Shown here: piece by piece, positions 8,782-16,626 of the stretch
Layout of the letters: each line of letters opens with the position of its first letter
How positions within the stretch are numbered: the stretch's first letter is position 1
From: Acidobacteriota bacterium
GTDB lineage: Bacteria > Acidobacteriota > Polarisedimenticolia > J045
Reading direction: 5' to 3'
Assembly (NCBI GenBank): GCA_003696075.1
Contig: RFHH01000138.1
Span: forward strand, 1-35,590
Length of the DNA stretch: 35,590 nt
Notes under the pieces: generated by a model
What the model saw: only the letters and a program-made list of their open reading frames with translations
Told to the model about the DNA's origin: nothing
The model's database searches: none
Translations under genes and position numbers: made by a program

Positions 8782-8800
8782 CGGCGCGGGATTCGCGCCG
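8782..8800. repeat. GC hairpin in the kamA leader
   Basis: CGGCGCG (8782-8788) pairs with CGCGCCG (8794-8800) around a 5-base loop GGATT. It falls inside the predicted roughly 150-base leader of kamA. Two copies of TGGGGCGCCCG lie between it and the ribosome site (around 8735 and 8765). A leader structure is possible, but I recognise no riboswitch class. Confidence 0.3.
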
Positions 8801-8843
8801 GCAGGGCCCGCCTCGCTGGGGGAGACGGGAAACCTAGGCGGGT

Positions 8844-8862
8844 CAACAACTTGAGCTTGTTG
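8844..8862. promoter_or_regulatory. palindromic operator-like site at the kamA transcription start
   Basis: On the minus strand this reads CAACAAGCTCAAGTTGTTG, with perfect 6-base arms CAACAA/TTGTTG around 7 bases. It begins at about +1 relative to the promoter at 8868-8896, a position where a bound repressor would block transcription. Its low GC stands out from the surroundings. It could also act as an RNA hairpin at the 5' end of the kamA message. The regulator is unknown; the metal-uptake operon on the other side makes a metal regulator one option. Confidence 0.5.
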
Positions 8863-8867
8863 CTGAA

Positions 8868-8896
8868 AAGGTACCAGAAACTTCCGGGCGTGTCAA
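8868..8896 (-). promoter_or_regulatory. sigma-70-like promoter of kamA
   Basis: On the minus strand a perfect TTGACA (8891-8896) is followed by a 17-base spacer and TACCTT (8868-8873), which keeps the key T1, A2 and T6 of the -10. The predicted start is near 8861, giving a leader of about 150 bases to the GTG at 8712. A perfect -35 is notable in DNA of this composition. Confidence 0.55.
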
Positions 8897-8965
8897 CGGA
8901 CCGGCCCTCCGGGCGCTCGCCGCCGCCCGCCACTCCTGCTAGCCTCGTCCGCCCGGGAGGGCCGA

Positions 8966-9820
8966 ATGCACCGTGGATCCTTCGAGGGGCGGGGCCGCGC
9001 CCGACGGATCGGCCCGGCTCTCCTGCTCGCGGCGCTCCTGCCCGGCTGCCGCGCCCCGCAGCCGGCCCGGCCCGTCGTCGCGGCGACCGTGCCGCCGCTC
9101 GCCTGGCTCGCCAGGACGCTGGCCGGACCGGCGGTGGAGGTCGTCCCGCTCGTGCCCCCGGGCGCGCGTCCCGAGACGTTCGCCCCGGCACCGGCCCGCT
9201 GGGCGGCCCTCTCGCGGACCCGCGTGGCCGTCGGTACCGGGCACGCGGCCGCCGCGTTCGAGCAGCGGCTCCTCCGGCGGCTGCGCGAGGTCTCCCCCCG
9301 CTTCCTTCTCGTCACTCCCCCCGCGGACCGCTTCCCCGATCCCCACGTCTGGGTCGACCCCCGCGCGATGCGTCTGCTGGCGGAGCGGCTCGCCGGGGAG
9401 CTGGGACGCCTCGTTCCCGAGGCGCGGCCCGCCCTCGGCGAGCGCCTGGCGCGGGTTCGCCGGATCATCGACGCGGCCGAGGCGGAGCTGCGCGCGGCCG
9501 CGGCCCGCGCCCCGGGCCGTTCCTTCCTGGTGCTCCACCCGGTCTGGTCGCGGCTGGCCGACCGCCTGGGCCTCCGCGAGATCCCCGTGGGCTCCGGCGA
9601 GAGGACGCCCGGACCGTTCGGTCTCGCCCGGGCGCTGAGGCGCGCCCGGCGGCACCGCGCGGACTTGCTGCTCGCCCAACCGCAGCTTCCCCTGGCGGCC
9701 GCCCGCGAGCTGGCCCGGGCCGCGGGGGTGAGAGCGGTCGTGGTCGATCCGTTGGCGTCCGACTGGCCTTCCGCGTGGAGCCGGTTCGCGGCCGCGATCC
9801 GGGAGGGAACACGGCGATGA
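8966..9820 (+). CDS. metal ABC transporter substrate-binding lipoprotein (ZnuA-like)
   Basis: The 284-residue lipoprotein of the cluster A-I (ZnuA/TroA/MntA) family captures zinc or manganese outside the cytoplasmic membrane for the ATPase and permease encoded next. The signal ends in a lipobox-like LLPGC with Cys28. Family metal-site regions can be followed: PPGARPETFAP (usually DPHxYEP), DPHVWVDP with His127, LVLHPVWSRLADRLG with His191, and VVDPLASDW with Asp261. The first site carries Glu70 where a histidine is normal, and there is no histidine-rich loop between sites one and two, so affinity or metal choice may differ from ZnuA. The ATG at 8966 follows GGGAGGGCCGA. Its stop overlaps the next start (ATGA), so it heads a translationally coupled four-gene operon. 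I cannot decide zinc versus manganese from sequence. Confidence 0.85.
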   Translation: MHRGSFEGRGRARRIGPALLLAALLPGCRAPQPARPVVAATVPPLAWLARTLAGPAVEVVPLVPPGARPETFAPAPARWAALSRTRVAVGTGHAAAAFEQRLLRRLREVSPRFLLVTPPADRFPDPHVWVDPRAMRLLAERLAGELGRLVPEARPALGERLARVRRIIDAAEAELRAAAARAPGRSFLVLHPVWSRLADRLGLREIPVGSGERTPGPFGLARALRRARRHRADLLLAQPQLPLAAARELARAAGVRAVVVDPLASDWPSAWSRFAAAIREGTRR

Positions 9821-10593
9821 GCGCCCCGCCGGCGGTGCGCCTCGAGGGGGTGTGGCTCTCGTTCGGCGGCCAGACCGTGCTCGAGGCCGTCGATCTCGCG
9901 ATCCGGCCGGGAGAGTTTCTCGGAATCCTCGGCCCGAACGGGGGCGGAAAGACCGTGCTGCTGAAGGTCATCCTGGGGCTGCTCCGCCCGGACCGGGGCC
10001 GCGTGGAGATCTTCGGGCGCCCCCCCGGCCGCGCGCGCGGCCTTGTCTCGTACGTCCCGCAGTTCGCCGCGTTCGACCCCGCCTTCCCGATCCGGGTGAT
10101 CGACGTCGTCCTGATGGGGCGGCTGTGCCGGCGGCGCCGGTCCTTCTCCCGGTTCTCGGCCGAAGACCGGACGCGGGCGGAGGCTTGTCTCGAGGCGGTC
10201 GGCCTGGGCGATCAGGCCGCGCGTCCCGTCGCCGGGCTCTCCGGCGGGCAGCTCCAGCGCGTGCTCCTCGCCCGCGCCCTCGCCGCGGAGGCCCCGCTGC
10301 TGCTGCTCGACGAGCCGGCCTCCAGCCTCGACCCCGAGGGGGGTCGAAGTCTCTACGAGCTGCTGGAAACGCTCCGGCCGCGAACCACGCTCGTGCTCGT
10401 CTCGCACGACGTGGGGTTGATCTCCTCCCACCTCGAGACGGTCGCCTGCCTGAACCGGCGCCTGCACTACCATCCCGCCGGGGAGATCACGCGCGAGATG
10501 ATCGAGCGGACCTACGGATGCCCGGTGGACGCGCTCGTCCACCGGCACGCGCACCGGGTCGTCCCCCGCCACGGTCCGGAGCCCCGGACGTGA
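9817..10593 (+). CDS. metal ABC transporter ATPase (ZnuC-like)
   Basis: The 258-residue ATPase powers the metal importer. Walker A is GPNGGGKT near residues 47-54, Q-loop YVPQ, signature LSGGQLQR, Walker B LLLLDEPAS and the switch histidine in LVSHDVG. The segment FDPAFPIRVIDVVLMGRL is typical of ZnuC/MntB-type ATPases. The C-terminus is histidine-rich (DALVHRHAHRVVPRHG), which may bind the transported metal on the cytoplasmic side. The ATG overlaps the stop of the binding-protein gene by four bases, and its own stop overlaps the permease GTG. An upstream in-frame extension runs antisense-like through the binding-protein gene and is not real. Confidence 0.93.
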   Translation: MSAPPAVRLEGVWLSFGGQTVLEAVDLAIRPGEFLGILGPNGGGKTVLLKVILGLLRPDRGRVEIFGRPPGRARGLVSYVPQFAAFDPAFPIRVIDVVLMGRLCRRRRSFSRFSAEDRTRAEACLEAVGLGDQAARPVAGLSGGQLQRVLLARALAAEAPLLLLDEPASSLDPEGGRSLYELLETLRPRTTLVLVSHDVGLISSHLETVACLNRRLHYHPAGEITREMIERTYGCPVDALVHRHAHRVVPRHGPEPRT

Positions 10594-11453
10594 TCGAGCT
10601 GCTCCAGCTTCCCCTCTTCCAGCGGGCCCTCGCCGCCGGCCTCCTGGCCGGGATCGCGGGCGGCGTGGTCGGCTCGCTGGTGGTCGCGCGCCGCATGGCG
10701 TCGATCTCGGGAGGGCTGGCCCACGCCGCGTTCGGCGGGGTCGGCTTGGGGTACCTGCTCGGCTTCGACCCTCTTCTCGGCGCCGCGCTGTTCGCCGTGG
10801 GGTGCGCGCTGGCGGTGGGTGCCGTCCAGCTCCGGCTCGGAACGGGGATCGAGACCCTGATCGCCGTCGCGTGGGCGGGGGGTATGGCGCTCGGCATGCT
10901 GTTCGTCGCGCTGGCCCCGGGTTACGCACCCGACCTGATGAGCTACCTCTTCGGGAGCATCCTGCTCGTGCCGCCCGGTTTCCTGAGCGCGGCGGCGCTT
11001 CTCGACGCCGCCGTGGTGGCCGGAGCGATCCTGTTCTACGACGAGCTGCAGGCGGTCAGCTTCGACGAGGACTTCGCCCGGGTGGCGGGCGTCCCGGCCT
11101 CCGCACTCCACCTCGGCGTGCTGGCGGCGGCCGCTCTGACCGTCGTCCTCCTGATCCGCATCGTCGGGGTCATCCTCGTCATCGCTCTGGTGACGGTACC
11201 CGCGGCGATCGCCCGCCACTGGACCGCGACGCTGAAGGGGACGATGATCGTGGCCGCCGGCCTCGGAGTGGCCCTCTGCGAGGCGGGGCTCCTGCTCGCC
11301 TACGCGGCGGGCGCCGCCACCGGCGCGGACGTGCCGGCCGGGCCGACCATCATCCTCGCGGGGATCGGCGCCTTCGCCGCCAGCGCCGCGGTGCGAGCGC
11401 TCACCGCGCGGCGCCGCGATCGCGCGGCGTTCCCCGCCGGAGGCCGCCGATGA
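10590..11453 (+). CDS. metal ABC transporter permease (ZnuB-like)
   Basis: The 287-residue, highly hydrophobic protein of the ABC-3 permease family (ZnuB/TroC/MntC) forms the membrane channel of the metal importer. About eight membrane helices are visible. Family features include VVARRMASISGGLAHAAFGGVG near residue 30 and the loop SFDEDFARVAGVPASALH near 150, which contacts the ATPase. The GTG start overlaps the stop of the ATPase gene and its stop overlaps the ATG of the following dehydrogenase. The position directly after the ATPase and the family match make the call secure; the metal is undecided. Confidence 0.93.
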   Translation: MIELLQLPLFQRALAAGLLAGIAGGVVGSLVVARRMASISGGLAHAAFGGVGLGYLLGFDPLLGAALFAVGCALAVGAVQLRLGTGIETLIAVAWAGGMALGMLFVALAPGYAPDLMSYLFGSILLVPPGFLSAAALLDAAVVAGAILFYDELQAVSFDEDFARVAGVPASALHLGVLAAAALTVVLLIRIVGVILVIALVTVPAAIARHWTATLKGTMIVAAGLGVALCEAGLLLAYAAGAATGADVPAGPTIILAGIGAFAASAAVRALTARRRDRAAFPAGGRR

Positions 11454-12280
11454 GAGAAATTGCCGCGAAGCGGGCGCTGATCACCGGTGGGGCGAGGGGC
11501 CTCGGCCTGGAGATCGGCATCCAGCTCGCCGGCCGCCACGCCGAGGTGATCCTCGTGGACCGCGACGCGGACGCGCTCGGCGACGCGGTCGAGATGGTCG
11601 CCGCCGCCGGGGCTCCCGCCCACGGTTACCCCGCCGACGTCACCGACGCGGAGGCGGTGCGCGACCTGTCGCAACGGATCGCGCGCGAGGTGGGACCGAT
11701 CGACCTCCTCGTCAACAACGCGGGCATCGTCCACGGCGGCCCCTTCCTCGAGGTGCCGCTCGAGCGCCACCTGGCCACCTTCCGGGTCAACATCGAGGGC
11801 GTGGTGATCGTGACCCACGCCTTCCTGCCGATGCTGCTCGAACGGCCGGAAGCTCACATCGTCCAGATCGCCAGCGCTTCCGGGTTTCTCGGCCTGCCCT
11901 ACGGAACGACCTACGCCGCATCGAAGTGGGCCGCGGTGGGGTTCGCGGAGTCGCTCCGGGCCGAACTGCGCGAGACGCGCCGGGACCACGTGCGCGTGAC
12001 GATCGTCTGCCCGAGCTACATCGGCACGGGCATGTTCGAGGGAGTGCGCCCGCCGGCGTTGACCCGCATGCTCGAGCCGGAGGAGGTGGCGCGCCGCGTC
12101 GTCGAAGCCGTGCTCCACGACCGGCCGTGGGTCCTCGAGCCGTGGCTGGTCAAGATCACGCCCGCGCTGTTCGGCTTGTTGCCGACCCGCGTGTGGGACG
12201 CGCTCTCGTCGGCGCTGGGAGCCAGCGCGAGCATGACGGGCTGGAAGGGGCACGGGACCGGAGACCCGACCGGCGGCTGA
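11450..12280 (+). CDS. short-chain dehydrogenase/reductase
   Basis: The 276-residue classical SDR oxidises or reduces a carbonyl or alcohol with NAD(P). It shows the nucleotide-binding TGGARGLG (residues 13-20), the acidic VDRD after beta-2 that favours NAD, NNAG near residue 88, the catalytic serine in IASASG, and YAASK. After the catalytic region the YIGTGMFEGVRPP and LEPEEVARRVVEAVL segments resemble lipid- or retinol-type SDRs, and the C-terminal stretch LVKITPALFGLLP may contact membranes. It overlaps the metal permease gene by four bases, so it is co-translated with a metal importer; the reason is not evident, since classical SDRs need no metal. The substrate is unknown. Confidence 0.88.
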   Translation: MREIAAKRALITGGARGLGLEIGIQLAGRHAEVILVDRDADALGDAVEMVAAAGAPAHGYPADVTDAEAVRDLSQRIAREVGPIDLLVNNAGIVHGGPFLEVPLERHLATFRVNIEGVVIVTHAFLPMLLERPEAHIVQIASASGFLGLPYGTTYAASKWAAVGFAESLRAELRETRRDHVRVTIVCPSYIGTGMFEGVRPPALTRMLEPEEVARRVVEAVLHDRPWVLEPWLVKITPALFGLLPTRVWDALSSALGASASMTGWKGHGTGDPTGG

Positions 12281-12290
12281 GCGGGGCCCG

Positions 12291-14009
12291 TCAACTCCAC
12301 AGCGCCGCCGCGAGCAGACCGGGCAGCGCCGACGCCGAGGGCGCGGCCTCGAACCGGGTGATCCGCGGCCCCAGGCGAGCGCCTCCCGGGAAGTCGGCGA
12401 ACCAGGGCGGCGTCAGCGGCGGAACGAACGGGGCGCGGGCGACGCTTCGCTCGGGCCGATCGTACAGCCGCGCGTTGTGCACCACGCCGAGTCCGGAGCC
12501 GACCGACTCCGGCGTGTGGCCGGGGAAGGCCCCCCAGGTGGTCGTCCCGAGGCCGAAGATCACCCCGGGCCACAGGTTGATGCCGACACCCCCGTACCAG
12601 AGCCGCGCGACCGCCTCGGTGAGCCGAGCGCCCAGCGCGCGCTCCGTGCGCGGATCGACGAGCAGCGCGCACGACAGCGTGCCGGCGATCGATTCGTTCG
12701 CGAACCGCACCGCGGCGTCGAGAAACGCCTCGGGATCGCCGGTGCCGCCGGCGTCGAGTGCGCAAACGGCGATCACGCCGCAGAAGGCCTCCTCGCTGAG
12801 CGCCGGCTCGCCGGCGACGGGCGGAACGTCCGGCACGACGGCCCAGGCGAGCCGTGAGTCGTCGCCGTCGCCGAGCACCAGCGCTCCCGGATAGGCGTTC
12901 AGGTACCGCTGGTAGCGCTCGCGGGCTCCCGGGTAGTAGGCACGCCGCGGCGGAATGCGGCGGAGCGCTTCCGCGAGGGCGTCGACGAAGGCTTCCCTGA
13001 GATACCAGTCGCGCGACAGCACGAGCACCTTCGCGGCGTTGCAGTTGAAGCTCGCGTTGTGCGCCACCATGGCGGCCACGCGCCGCGCCTGAAACCGGAG
13101 CTCCTCGGAAGTCCATCGTCCCGGGACCACGATCACCGGCGTCACGCAGCCGAGCTCCGCGGTGACCGGCTTGTCCAGGAGAGGCCGCCCGGCGGCCTTG
13201 CGCCGGCGGCGCTGCTCGGGCGTAGCGCCCCAGACCAGCGCCTCGAACGTCGCCGCCGACCCGGTGAGGTGGACGGCGTCCACGAGTTCGTGCCGCGCCA
13301 GGTAGGCCCCCGCCTCCGCGCCCCCGAACACGAAGGCGAGGAACCCCTCTCCGACGAGGGAGCGGAACGCCTGTCCGAGCAGCGGCCCGAGGTAGGCGTT
13401 CACCGGGTTCATCTTGACGACCGCCACCCGCCCGTGGACGAAGAGCTGATCGAGAGCGTCGAGGGGCGCGATCGATCCGACATTGCCGGCGCCGAGAACG
13501 AGCGCCACGCCGGGGGGAGCGGGAGGGTCGCCGCGGCGGTACGGAGCGCCGCGCGACGGGGGGACTCCCGGCCCGAACCAGATCTCCGCCGACACCCCCG
13601 GATAAAGAGCCCGCTCGTACAGCGTTTCCGGAAAGACCGGCACCGACGAGCGGCCGCCGGGGCGCGGAGCCGCGCGGGGCGCGTCCCACCGGGCGCGCTC
13701 CAGGCTCTCCGCGAGGAGCCTGATGAAGCGGACCGTGACCATCGGCCCGCTGATCCACTCCTCGCCCGCTACCGGCCCGGCGGGATCCTCCCCCTTCTCC
13801 CGCACCGCCCACGCGACCCAATCCGGAGCGACGCGGACCAGCTCGGCGGCGGCGGCCCTCAGGTAGCGGGCCCGCGCGCGGGCGTCCAGAGAGGCCCACG
13901 CGGCCGCCCGGGAACGGAGCCGCTCGAGCGTCCGGTCGAGCTCGTCGCGCGGCGTCGCCGCGAGCGGCGTGTGGTGACGGATCCCCGCCACTGATTCCGA
14001 TCGGCTCAT
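12291..14009 (-). CDS. aldehyde dehydrogenase family protein
   Basis: The 572-residue protein has the aldehyde dehydrogenase fold and should oxidise an aldehyde with NAD(P). The nucleophile is Cys323 in ASFNCNAAKVLV and the general base is Glu285 in VTAELGCVTPVIV. The cofactor and linker regions GVALVLGAGNVGSIAPLDAL and VAVVKMNPVNAYLGP, plus DAVHLTGSAATFEALVWG, follow the usual order. It is longer than the usual 480-500 residues, with an N-terminal helical section of about 140 residues and an insert around 160-180. It is not one of the well-known betaine, succinate-semialdehyde or proline subfamilies that I can name. The ATG at 14009 is preceded by GGAGCGGGCG. It converges on the SDR gene with only 10 bases between stops. 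Substrate unknown. Confidence 0.85.
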   Translation of the reverse strand: MSRSESVAGIRHHTPLAATPRDELDRTLERLRSRAAAWASLDARARARYLRAAAAELVRVAPDWVAWAVREKGEDPAGPVAGEEWISGPMVTVRFIRLLAESLERARWDAPRAAPRPGGRSSVPVFPETLYERALYPGVSAEIWFGPGVPPSRGAPYRRGDPPAPPGVALVLGAGNVGSIAPLDALDQLFVHGRVAVVKMNPVNAYLGPLLGQAFRSLVGEGFLAFVFGGAEAGAYLARHELVDAVHLTGSAATFEALVWGATPEQRRRRKAAGRPLLDKPVTAELGCVTPVIVVPGRWTSEELRFQARRVAAMVAHNASFNCNAAKVLVLSRDWYLREAFVDALAEALRRIPPRRAYYPGARERYQRYLNAYPGALVLGDGDDSRLAWAVVPDVPPVAGEPALSEEAFCGVIAVCALDAGGTGDPEAFLDAAVRFANESIAGTLSCALLVDPRTERALGARLTEAVARLWYGGVGINLWPGVIFGLGTTTWGAFPGHTPESVGSGLGVVHNARLYDRPERSVARAPFVPPLTPPWFADFPGGARLGPRITRFEAAPSASALPGLLAAALWS

Positions 14010-14041
14010 CGCCCGCTCCGCGGATCCCCGCGCGCCCGCCG

Positions 14042-14069
14042 CCTACGATAGCGCGCGGGCCGGCGTTCC
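14042..14069 (-). promoter_or_regulatory. ECF-type promoter-like site before the aldehyde dehydrogenase gene
   Basis: On the minus strand GGAACG (14064-14069), a 16-base spacer and CGTAGG (14042-14047) match the GGAAC-N15-17-CGT shape of many ECF sigma promoters. The spacing equals that of the site before the ECF sigma gene at 26311-26339. It lies 33 bases before the ATG. The pattern is short and GC-rich, so chance is possible. Confidence 0.35.
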
Positions 14070-14078
14070 CGCCGCCCG

Positions 14079-14087
14079 TGCTATGAT
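14079..14087 (+). promoter_or_regulatory. extended -10 promoter of the CYTH-CHAD gene
   Basis: TGcTATGAT combines the TGn extension with TATGAT, 5/6 to the -10 consensus. No good -35 is seen, as expected for extended -10 promoters. Transcription would start near 14095, about 35 bases before the ATG at 14131. That argues against the alternative ATG at 14083, which lies inside the -10. Confidence 0.5.
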
Positions 14088-14130
14088 CCGCCGCCGTGTC
14101 GACCGGCGCGTTCCCGCGGGGATCTCTCCG

Positions 14131-15657
14131 ATGACGACCTCCTGGACCTTCCGGTTGCCCGCCGGGGCCTCGCCCGACGAGCTGGCGCAGAACCTGGCCA
14201 AGCGGTTCCCCGTCCAGCGCGAGGAGGACCTCTCCGAGCGGTACACCTACCTCGACACGTGGGACGGGCGCCTGTTCGCGGCCGGCGCCACGCTCGACCT
14301 GCGTCGGAACCCGCACGGGGCGCTGCTCCGCTGGAAGGACGCCTCCGGCTCCGTCCGCCACCGGACGTGGGTCGAGGACGTGCCCCGCTTCGCCTGGGAC
14401 GTCCCGCCCGGCCCGCTTCGCGACGCGCTCCTCCAGGCGGCGGGAATGCGGCGCCTCCTCCCGGTGGTGGAGGTCTCGTCGGAATCGAGGGGTTTTCGGG
14501 CTCTGAACGACGAACGCAAGACGTTCGCGCGCCTGCGGCTCGAGCGGCTCCGCGTGCGGCTCGGCGCCGGAACCTCCGAGCCGGAGCGGACGCTGCCCTG
14601 GCGCCTCCGGGTGCTCCCGCTCCGCGGCTATGCCGAGGAGGCGGCGGCGCTGGCGGCCGGGATCGAGCGGAGCTTCGGTTTCGAGCGGGACGAGCCGGCC
14701 GAGCTCGCCGCCTGCCTGCGGGCGCTCGGCCGCGAACCTGCCCGCCCGCGCGGCCGGCTGCGCGTTCCCCTGCTTCCCGGGATTCCCGCCGGTGAAGCGG
14801 TGCGCCGCGTCCTGGCGGTTCTCGCACGATCGATCCGCGCGGTGGAGCCGGGGTTGCGCGACGATCTCGACCCGCTGTTCCTCGAAGAGTTCCGCGGCGC
14901 CGTCGCGCGGACCGTCACCGCGACGGCGGCGCTGGCGGACGCGCTGCCGGAAGCGGCCGTGCGCTTCGCTCCCGAGTTTTCGTGGTTGCTCGAGCGGACG
15001 GAGCCGGCCGCCGCGGCCACCGAAGCGTTGCTCGCCGTCCGGACGTTCCGGCTCCGGGAGGCGCCGGAGACGGAGCGCGAGCTCGAGCCGCTCGACGCGG
15101 CGCTCGAAAAGGCGCGCGCGAACGCGGCGCAGGAGCTGCGCGCCGTTCTCGAAGGCGAGCGCTACGCGGATCTCGGGCGCGAGTGGGAGCGCTGCCTTCT
15201 TCCCGGCGGGGATTGGCCCCGGAGCGCCCGGCCCGCCTCCGAATGGGCGCGCGCCGCCCTCCGGCGCGCGCGGACCGATCTCGTGGAGAGGTCCGCGGCC
15301 GCGCTCGCCGAGCGCACGCCCGAGGCCCGCGCCCTGGCGGCGCGAGCCGCCCGCGCTCTCGCCCACCTCCTCGAGTTCTTCGCCGGCCTGATTCCCCCCG
15401 ACCGCCTGGAAGGGCGCCTCGAGGCCGCCCGCCGGCTGGCGGAAGCGCTCGAGCGCGCGGCGAGGCTCCCGTCGGTCGCCGCCTCGGTGGCCGGCGCCGC
15501 CAGCCGGATGGAGGCCGGACCGGCGGCGCTGATCGCCGCGGGCCGGGTGGTCGAACATCTCCACGCGGCAGCGAGGGAGGCGGCGAAGGAGGCCGAAGGG
15601 CGACTCGCGGAGGCGGCGGAAAGCGGCCGGGCGGCGCGGGAGCCGGACGAACCGTGA
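14131..15657 (+). CDS. CYTH-CHAD domain protein (degenerate CHAD)
   Basis: The 508-residue protein begins with a CYTH (triphosphate tunnel) domain, residues about 1-210. Beta strands with YTYLDTWDGRL, TLDLRRN and LLRWKD match the usual YYDTxDxxL and R-K-rich tunnel strands that bind triphosphate groups. Residues about 220-490 are helical and arginine-rich, like CHAD domains, which bind inorganic polyphosphate; LFLEEFRGAVART sits where the typical HxxRVxxRRLR helix would be, but the conserved histidine is absent, so the CHAD part is degenerate or divergent. The last 40 residues are alanine/glutamate-rich and may form a flexible or coiled tail. The gene overlaps the ParA gene by four bases (GTGA). 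Triphosphate hydrolysis is possible but unproven; polyphosphate binding is inferred from the fold. Confidence 0.72.
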   Translation: MTTSWTFRLPAGASPDELAQNLAKRFPVQREEDLSERYTYLDTWDGRLFAAGATLDLRRNPHGALLRWKDASGSVRHRTWVEDVPRFAWDVPPGPLRDALLQAAGMRRLLPVVEVSSESRGFRALNDERKTFARLRLERLRVRLGAGTSEPERTLPWRLRVLPLRGYAEEAAALAAGIERSFGFERDEPAELAACLRALGREPARPRGRLRVPLLPGIPAGEAVRRVLAVLARSIRAVEPGLRDDLDPLFLEEFRGAVARTVTATAALADALPEAAVRFAPEFSWLLERTEPAAAATEALLAVRTFRLREAPETERELEPLDAALEKARANAAQELRAVLEGERYADLGREWERCLLPGGDWPRSARPASEWARAALRRARTDLVERSAAALAERTPEARALAARAARALAHLLEFFAGLIPPDRLEGRLEAARRLAEALERAARLPSVAASVAGAASRMEAGPAALIAAGRVVEHLHAAAREAAKEAEGRLAEAAESGRAAREPDEP

Positions 15658-16406
15658 TCGTCTTCGCCACCTACAACATCAAGGGCGGTGTCGGCAAGAC
15701 GGCCACGGCGGTCAACCTGGCCTATCTGTCGGCCCGCGACGGCGTGCGGACGCTTTTGTGGGATCTCGACCCGCAGGGAGCCGCCAGCTTCTACTTCCGG
15801 ATCCGGCCGCGCGTCGAGGGGGCCGGAGAGGATCTCGCTTGCGGCCGTCTCCCGGCGGCCGAGCTGGTCCGCGCCACCGATTTCGAGGATCTCGACCTCC
15901 TCCCGGCCGATCTGTCCTACCGGCACCTCGACCTGGCCCTGGCGACGACCGCGGCCCCGGCCGGCCAGCTTCGTTCCCTTCTCGAACCGCTCGAAGCGGA
16001 GTACGAACGCGTCTTCATCGACTGCGCGCCGAGCATCTCGCTGGTGTCGGAGAGCCTGTTCAGGGCGGCGGACGTGCTGCTCGTCCCCACCATCCCCACG
16101 ACCCTCTCCCTCCGGACGCTCGAGCAGCTCGAGGACCACCTCGAACGCGACGGTCCGGCCCGGCCGCCGCTCCTCCTGCCGTTCTTCTGCATGGTCGACC
16201 GCCGGAAGGCGCTTCACCGGGTGATCCGCGCGAGGGCCCGCGCCGCTTCGCCCCGCTTCCTGAGGTCGGAAATCCCCTACTCGAGCGTCGTCGAGCAGAT
16301 GGGCGTCTACCGGGCGCCCGTCCCGGTCTTCGCCCGTAACAGCGCGCAGGCCCGGGCCTACGAGGAGTTGTGGCTGGAGATCCTCTCCCGGCTCCCGCCC
16401 TCCTGA
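15654..16406 (+). CDS. ParA-family ATPase
   Basis: The 250-residue product is a ParA/MinD-type ATPase that probably cycles on and off the nucleoid to position a cargo. The deviant Walker A KGGVGKTA with its signature lysine is at residues 10-17 (preceded by ATYNI), Walker A' is in LLWDLDPQGAASFYF, and Walker B is VFIDCAPSIS. Length fits orphan chromosomal ParA proteins, and there is no N-terminal DNA-binding extension. No parB gene or parS-like site lies nearby, so chromosome segregation is unlikely. The start codon is GTG, overlapping the stop of the CYTH-CHAD gene, so the two are translationally coupled and likely work together. The N-terminus MIVFATYNIKGGVGKT supports this start. Confidence 0.9.
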   Translation: MIVFATYNIKGGVGKTATAVNLAYLSARDGVRTLLWDLDPQGAASFYFRIRPRVEGAGEDLACGRLPAAELVRATDFEDLDLLPADLSYRHLDLALATTAAPAGQLRSLLEPLEAEYERVFIDCAPSISLVSESLFRAADVLLVPTIPTTLSLRTLEQLEDHLERDGPARPPLLLPFFCMVDRRKALHRVIRARARAASPRFLRSEIPYSSVVEQMGVYRAPVPVFARNSAQARAYEELWLEILSRLPPS

Positions 16407-16454
16407 ACCGGCCGGGATCCGAAAGCGGGCCGTGGCCGGAGCGCGACGCCGCTC

Positions 16455-16477
16455 CCGCCCGGCGCCGCGCCGGGCGG
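16455..16477. terminator. strong GC hairpin after the parA-like gene
   Basis: CCGCCCGGCG and CGCCGGGCGG form a perfect 10-bp stem with loop CCG, about 50 bases after the ParA stop. This suits a transcription stop for the CYTH-CHAD/ParA unit, but there is no T-run, so efficiency is uncertain. Confidence 0.4.
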
Positions 16478-16565
16478 TCCGGCTCCCTGCCCCCGGGGCC
16501 GAGCTCGGCCTCGTCGGCGGGTCCAGGCCGAAAGCGTCCTGCCGGGCGGCGGGACCGGCGCCGCG

Positions 16566-16592
16566 GGAACGCCCGGGGAGACCCGGCGTGGG
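16566..16592 (+). promoter_or_regulatory. possible ECF-type promoter before the DAHP synthase gene
   Basis: GGAACG (16566-16571), a 15-base spacer and CGTGGG (16587-16592) end 34 bases before the ATG at 16627. The form resembles the sites at 14042-14069 and 26311-26339. It is weak evidence on its own in DNA this rich in G and C. Confidence 0.25.
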
Positions 16593-16626
16593 CGGAGCCG
16601 GCCCCCGGCCGTATGTTTGCCGCCGG

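Noticed and set aside
12016-15564. Minus-strand open frame of over 1,100 codons across the SDR, aldehyde dehydrogenase and CYTH-CHAD genes
   Set aside because: It reads out of frame or antisense to genes with clear motifs and shows only low-complexity sequence.
15654-16406. Chromosome-partition Soj (ParA) identity
   Set aside because: There is no parB, parS or replication-origin context; the gene is coupled to a CYTH-CHAD gene instead.
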